Under the pieces are notes generated by a model. It saw nothing but the letters and a program-made list of their open reading frames with translations, did no database searches and was not told the DNA's origin. A program made the translations under genes and the position numbers. A DNA stretch of 9,415 nucleotides from Deltaproteobacteria bacterium ADurb.Bin026 (lineage in GTDB: Bacteria; Desulfobacterota; Syntrophorhabdia; Syntrophorhabdales; Syntrophorhabdaceae), in contig MWEV01000222.1 in NCBI GenBank assembly GCA_002071245.1, positions 1-9,415 of the forward strand, given 5' to 3'. How positions within the stretch are numbered: the stretch's first letter is position 1; each line of letters begins with the position of its first letter. Below, piece after piece: positions 6,022 to 9,415 of this stretch.

Positions 6022-6783
6022 ATGTACAGCGCACCTATACTAAAAAAGGCAATCGAGGTTTTGAAATTCATCGTTGAAAAAGGTGGTCCTCTTGGTGTAA
6101 CAGAGATATCCAAACACCTATCGATTAGCAAAAGCACTGTGTTTGGTATACTTAAAGCATTTGAAGATGCAAAATTCATCATCAAGGATAAAAATACAAA
6201 AAAATATGTAATAGGACAGGCGCTTTTTGCACTTTCTAAAAATGTCTTCAAAGGGGGTGAACTCACCACAATTGCAAGGCCATTCCTTGAAAAACTCGTC
6301 GGATTAGTCGATGAAACGGTATTTCTTTGTGTGAGAGAGGATAATGTAGTAAAGGTACTGGATGCAATAGAGACAAAAAAGACTTTTAAAATATCCTCTC
6401 CTGTCGGGGCAACATTTCCTATCACAGCATCTGTATTATGTAAGGCGTTTCTCTCTCCAATGGACAATGAAAATATCAAAGACTTCCTTAAAGAAAGAGG
6501 ACTGCCCAAATACACAGAAAACAGCATAACAGATATCGAGTTTTTCCTCGAGGAAATTGAAAAAACAAGAAAATATGGATACAGCCTTGACCTTGAGGAA
6601 TACCTGACAGGGATTAGGGCAGTAGCAACACTCATATACAAAAATAATGAACCTGCCGGTGCCATTTGCGCGCTCGGCTTTTCACGTTCTTTAAACGATG
6701 ATAAACTATCAGGGGTAATAAAGCATCTAAAAAACACTGCGAAGCAAATAAGCGAAAGGTTTTCACAGTTCAGTCTCAAATAG
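6022..6783 (+). CDS. IclR-family transcriptional regulator
   Basis: A 253-residue DNA-binding regulator. The winged helix-turn-helix occupies about 5-65: LKKAIEVLKFIVEKGGPLGVTEISKHL, then recognition helix SISKSTVFGILKAF at about 34-47. The C-terminal IclR effector domain follows from about 80 to 250. It contains the pocket block PVGATFPITASVLCKAFLS (about 127-145) and YSLDLEEYLTGIRAVAT (about 187-203). In the pocket block the usual Gly of the GKA motif is Cys (C140). The effector is unknown. The ATG at 6022 is the only reasonable start: an in-frame TGA lies just upstream at 6016, and the promoter ends about 20 bases before it. It is divergent from acsV and convergent with fhs, with 21 bases between the two stop codons. 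This position suggests control of the pathway genes and of itself. I see no hairpin terminator after it. Confidence 0.93.
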   Translation: MYSAPILKKAIEVLKFIVEKGGPLGVTEISKHLSISKSTVFGILKAFEDAKFIIKDKNTKKYVIGQALFALSKNVFKGGELTTIARPFLEKLVGLVDETVFLCVREDNVVKVLDAIETKKTFKISSPVGATFPITASVLCKAFLSPMDNENIKDFLKERGLPKYTENSITDIEFFLEEIEKTRKYGYSLDLEEYLTGIRAVATLIYKNNEPAGAICALGFSRSLNDDKLSGVIKHLKNTAKQISERFSQFSLK

Positions 6784-6804
6784 TAAAACTCAAAACATCT
6801 CTTA

Positions 6805-8565
6805 TTAAAACAGACCCTTTACCTTTCTTGTATCCACATCGATATCTATCTTTCTGAATGCTGGGTCAGAACTGGTACCTGGCATCAAACTTATTGTACC
6901 TGCCACAGGACACAAAAACTTAGCGCCTGTATAAACAAGGATATCCCTCACAGGCAACACCCAACCCTTTGGAACACCTTTTTCATCTGGCTCATGAGAC
7001 AAACTTAAATGCGTTTTGACCATCATAGTGTAGTAATCTTTTTTCTCTGGGTCAGATTCAATCCTTTTAGCCTTTGCTTCTGCCTCAGGAATCCATAATA
7101 CTCCGTCTGCGCCGTAAACGCTTTTTGCGATAACCTCAACTCTCTGCCTCAACGGCATTTCGATAGGATATAAAAACTGAAAACCTACATGCTCATTACA
7201 GGCATCAATAACTGCATCTGCAAGTTCAAGTGCCCCGTCTCCACCCTTCAGCCAGTGTTCTGAAAACGCAACCCGCGCACCTTCTTTTTCTGCATATCTT
7301 CGAATAAGGGCAATCTCATCTTTTGTATCTGAATAAAAAGCATTTATACATACCACAGGTTTTATACCGGACATCTTAACCGTTCGAATATGGTGTAAAA
7401 GATTTGGTAACCCTTTCTCGAGCAGTAAAAGGTCTTCTTTTTTATATTCCTCTGGAAGATGCAATCCTGGCGCAACCCTTGGGCCTCCTCCGTGCATCTT
7501 CAATGCCCTTGTTGTACATGTTATAACGGCAACATTTGGTTTTAACCCGCTTATCCGACATTTTACATTCCAAAACTTTTCAAAACCTATATCCGCAGCA
7601 AACCCACTTTCTGTAACATGGTAATCAAACATCTTTAGACCAATGCGGTCAGCTATTATGGAAGACTGACCAATGGCGATATTTGCAAAAGGGCCTGCAT
7701 GAACAAGTACTGGCTGACCTTCTACGGTCTGAAGCAACGTCGGATTAATACTTTCTCTCATAAAGGCACACATTGCCCCTGCAACCTCTAATTCCTCAGC
7801 ATTGATAGGCTTTCCGTTTTTTGAATATGCAACTGTAATTTCCCCGATTCTCTTACGCAAGTCTTTAAAATCCTTAGCTATTGAAAGGATAGCCATCACC
7901 TCGGAACTTACCGCGATGTCGAAATGTGACTGCATGGTAAAACCATCCATTCTGCCACCAATGCCGATGATGATGTTCCGCAAGGCCTGGGCACAAAAAT
8001 CAATAACCCAGCCAATAGGTATGTTTTTTGAATCTATGTCAAGACGTTTCAACTCCCTTCTTCTAAGCTCTTCATCACTGTAATTCCTCTCATGCTGCAT
8101 CCTTGACGTAAGTGCAACCATTGCAAGGTTATGTGCATTAGTAATGGCGGCTATATCACCTGTAAGCCCAAGTGAAAATTCAGTCAGAGGTATTACCTGG
8201 GCATTCCCGCCACCTGCAGCACTTCCCTTAACATTCATTGTGGGCCCAGTTGAAGGTTGTCTGATCCCACCGCCAACCAATTTTCCTCTTTTGCCAAGCC
8301 CTTCAATAAGTCCCAGGGTTGTGGTTGTTTTGCCTTCCCCAAGGGGTGTGGGTGTGATTGCGGTGACATCTATATAGTTTCCATCCTTCTTGTTGCCAAG
8401 TCTTTCAAGCACCTTTGAAAAATCTATTCTACCGACCCTTCCTGTTGGAATCACCTCATCTACCTGTAAACCGATTTCTTCCTGAAGTTGCCATAAGGAT
8501 TTCATCTTTTCCTCTGCTGCCTCGGATATCTGCCAATCTGCCATTGTAATTGCATCATAAGGCAT
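6805..8565 (-). CDS. fhs: Formate-tetrahydrofolate ligase (formyl-THF synthetase)
   Basis: Fhs condenses formate with tetrahydrofolate using ATP to give 10-formyl-THF, the entry step of the methyl branch; the product goes to FolD. The 586-residue protein has the P-loop [12 protein letters not shown] at about 71-82. Other family blocks are [43 protein letters not shown] (about 290-303), RALKMHGG and a C-terminal [12 protein letters not shown] before the final KGLF. It is longer than the roughly 560-residue acetogen type; the extra residues are an N-terminal extension and short internal insertions such as the charged one near 160-180, as in the longer class I recall from deltaproteobacteria. 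The ATG at 8565 has AAAGGGGTG upstream; an in-frame ATG at 8544 lacks such a site. It is transcribed toward the IclR gene as its own unit, apart from the acs run. Confidence 0.97.
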   Translation of the reverse strand: MPYDAITMADWQISEAAEEKMKSLWQLQEEIGLQVDEVIPTGRVGRIDFSKVLERLGNKKDGNYIDVTAITPTPLGEGKTTTTLGLIEGLGKRGKLVGGGIRQPSTGPTMNVKGSAAGGGNAQVIPLTEFSLGLTGDIAAITNAHNLAMVALTSRMQHERNYSDEELRRRELKRLDIDSKNIPIGWVIDFCAQALRNIIIGIGGRMDGFTMQSHFDIAVSSEVMAILSIAKDFKDLRKRIGEITVAYSKNGKPINAEELEVAGAMCAFMRESINPTLLQTVEGQPVLVHAGPFANIAIGQSSIIADRIGLKMFDYHVTESGFAADIGFEKFWNVKCRISGLKPNVAVITCTTRALKMHGGGPRVAPGLHLPEEYKKEDLLLLEKGLPNLLHHIRTVKMSGIKPVVCINAFYSDTKDEIALIRRYAEKEGARVAFSEHWLKGGDGALELADAVIDACNEHVGFQFLYPIEMPLRQRVEVIAKSVYGADGVLWIPEAEAKAKRIESDPEKKDYYTMMVKTHLSLSHEPDEKGVPKGWVLPVRDILVYTGAKFLCPVAGTISLMPGTSSDPAFRKIDIDVDTRKVKGLF

Positions 8566-8628
8566 ATTACACCCCTTTAAACCTGAAATAGATCTAACAA
8601 ATACATTAAATAAATATCAAAATTTAAA

Positions 8629-8666
8629 GGAAATTCCAACTAACAAAGCATAAATTCCATGAAATT
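8629..8666. promoter_or_regulatory. Paired AAATTCCA boxes and palindromes in the fhs upstream region
   Basis: The octamer AAATTCCA (TGGAATTT on the other strand) occurs at 8631-8638 and 8652-8659, exactly 21 bases apart, about two helical turns. Each copy lies in a palindrome: GGAAATTCC at 8629-8637 (perfect) and AATTCCATGAAATT at 8653-8666 (12 of 14). The half-site resembles the TGGAAAT half of the E. coli IclR operator as I recall it. They lie 65 to 100 bases upstream of the fhs start. Binding by the neighbouring regulator is inference. Confidence 0.35.
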
Positions 8667-8694
8667 GATATCGATGTCTTTCCTTTTAAATAAT
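8665..8694 (+). promoter_or_regulatory. Alternative candidate promoter toward the LptF/LptG-family gene
   Basis: TTGATA at 8665-8670 and AATAAT at 8689-8694 match five of six positions each, with an 18-base spacer. It would leave a leader of about 60 bases before the ATG at 8760. The -35 overlaps the second palindrome of the fhs upstream region. Tentative in AT-rich DNA. Confidence 0.25.
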
Positions 8695-8724
8695 GTGCCT
8701 GTCGAACTTTCTTATACCGCTAAA

Positions 8725-8753
8725 TTGACATGCCGCCTTATGAATGTTATTGT
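8725..8753 (+). promoter_or_regulatory. Candidate promoter near the LptF/LptG-family gene start
   Basis: TTGACA at 8725-8730 is a perfect -35; 17 bases on, TATTGT at 8748-8753 matches four of six -10 positions. Its start site would fall at about 8760, on the preferred start codon. If real, translation would either be leaderless or begin at the ATG at 8805. Confidence 0.25.
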
Positions 8754-8759
8754 AATGCA

Positions 8760-9415
8760 ATGTTGTCCTTTAAAAATACATCTAGAAAATTCAATAAATA
8801 CCTAATGAAAGAATTATGTTACATGTTTCTTCTTTCGTTATGTGTTCTTACATTTATTCTTGTTTTGGCACGTATAGGAAAGATGGTTGACCTTGTTATA
8901 AACAAAGGTGTTGATTTAATGGATATTATCTTGTTAATCGTATATTCTTCACCACCATACCTAATGTTCACACTTCCGATGTCATTCTTGTTATCAACCA
9001 TCGTCGTGCTTGGCAGATTCTCTACTGAAAACGAGATACTCGCATTGAAGGCAAGCGGTGTTGATCTTAAAAGCCTTTTTCATCCTATTGCACTGTTTGC
9101 AGTATCGATAACTATTATAGGACTCATAAACTCAACCATATTGTTACCGGCAAGCAGCGATAGTTTTCGTAATACACTTATAAATATCATCAAAAAGGGC
9201 ATAACCTTCGAAGACAAGGAAGGTGTTTTTAATGACAGCATACCACGTGTCACTATATATATCGACAAGGTTGATCTGGAAAGCAAATCTCTGATTGGCA
9301 TATTCGTTTCCGATGACAGGGATAAAGATATAAAACAAACAATATCCGCCGATAAGGGATTGATAAGTCTCGATCCAGTTTCGTTAGATCTACTCTTTAT
9401 GCTTGAAAACGGAAA
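8760..9415 (+). CDS. LptF/LptG-family (YjgP/YjgQ) lipopolysaccharide export permease, N-terminal part (runs off right edge)
   Basis: The first 218 residues of an inner-membrane permease of the LptF/LptG family, which with LptB and LptC extracts lipopolysaccharide for transport to the outer membrane. Hydrophobic segments lie at about 21-38, 56-86 and 108-130. The family loop GRFSTENEILALKASGVD follows the second segment (about 85-102), and after the third the chain enters the polar, beta-rich periplasmic region (from about 150). The N-terminal FNKYLMKEL matches the usual start of the family, so the ATG at 8760 is preferred to the one at 8805, although neither has a clear Shine-Dalgarno; the frame is open back to an ATG at 8730. 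LptF and LptG cannot be told apart from this half. It is divergent from fhs and has no obvious functional link to it. It marks the organism as having an outer membrane. Confidence 0.88.
   Translation, partial: MLSFKNTSRKFNKYLMKELCYMFLLSLCVLTFILVLARIGKMVDLVINKGVDLMDIILLIVYSSPPYLMFTLPMSFLLSTIVVLGRFSTENEILALKASGVDLKSLFHPIALFAVSITIIGLINSTILLPASSDSFRNTLINIIKKGITFEDKEGVFNDSIPRVTIYIDKVDLESKSLIGIFVSDDRDKDIKQTISADKGLISLDPVSLDLLFMLENG

Noticed and set aside
5988..6779. Long minus-strand open frame (263 codons) opposite the IclR gene
   Set aside because: It is a mirror frame of a clearly recognisable IclR protein, has Ser/Leu-rich antisense composition and no family features of its own.
6784..6804. Shared terminator between the convergent iclR and fhs genes
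   Set aside because: The 21 bases between the stop codons show no inverted repeat and no useful T-run on either strand.
8819..9338. Minus-strand open frames at the right edge
   Set aside because: They are antisense to the LptF/LptG-family permease, whose membrane segments and family loop are clear on the plus strand.
1..9415. CRISPR array, tRNA, rRNA or insertion sequence
   Set aside because: No regularly spaced direct repeats, no cloverleaf or rRNA-like stretches, and no transposase frame or terminal inverted repeats were seen.

Overview
This window is part of a bacterial Wood-Ljungdahl (reductive acetyl-CoA) gene cluster in a moderately AT-rich genome. It carries the THF-dependent methyl-branch enzymes Fhs and FolD, the small subunit of the corrinoid iron-sulfur protein (AcsD), the start of a Ni-CO dehydrogenase, and two maturation/activation factors (a CooC-type ATPase and an AcsV/RACo-type corrinoid activator). 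A LptF/LptG-family permease begins at the right edge, which implies a Gram-negative cell with an outer membrane. The long Fhs resembles the type I associate with Deltaproteobacteria-like and Nitrospirota-like anaerobes. That points to an anaerobic autotroph, acetogen or sulfate reducer from such a group; this taxonomic guess is inference only.

Layout. Positions 5812 down to 1 form a minus-strand run, probably one operon: acsV, cooC, folD, an unrecognised 72-residue gene, acsD, then CODH, which runs off the left edge. The gaps are 167, 157, 75, 27 and 145 bases. acsB, acsC and acsE are not in the window and may follow beyond position 1. At 6022-6783 a plus-strand IclR-family regulator is divergent from acsV and convergent with fhs. 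fhs (8565-6805, minus) has its own upstream region. The permease begins near 8760 on the plus strand, divergent from fhs. No gene-free stretch exceeds 300 bases; the longest are 5813-6021 and 8566-8759.

How the genes fit together. Fhs activates formate onto tetrahydrofolate and FolD converts formyl-THF to methylene-THF. After reduction to methyl-THF (enzyme not seen here), the methyl group passes to the cobalt of the AcsC/AcsD corrinoid protein. AcsV re-reduces that cobalt when it becomes inactive. CODH supplies CO and electrons, and the CooC-type ATPase supports nickel-site maturation of CODH or acetyl-CoA synthase. The IclR-family protein between the two transcription units is a natural candidate regulator of both.

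The items most worth following up are the unrecognised 72-residue protein between folD and acsD, the IclR gene with a near-consensus promoter and palindrome, a degenerate 7-base tandem repeat before the CODH gene, and paired TGGAATTT boxes upstream of fhs.
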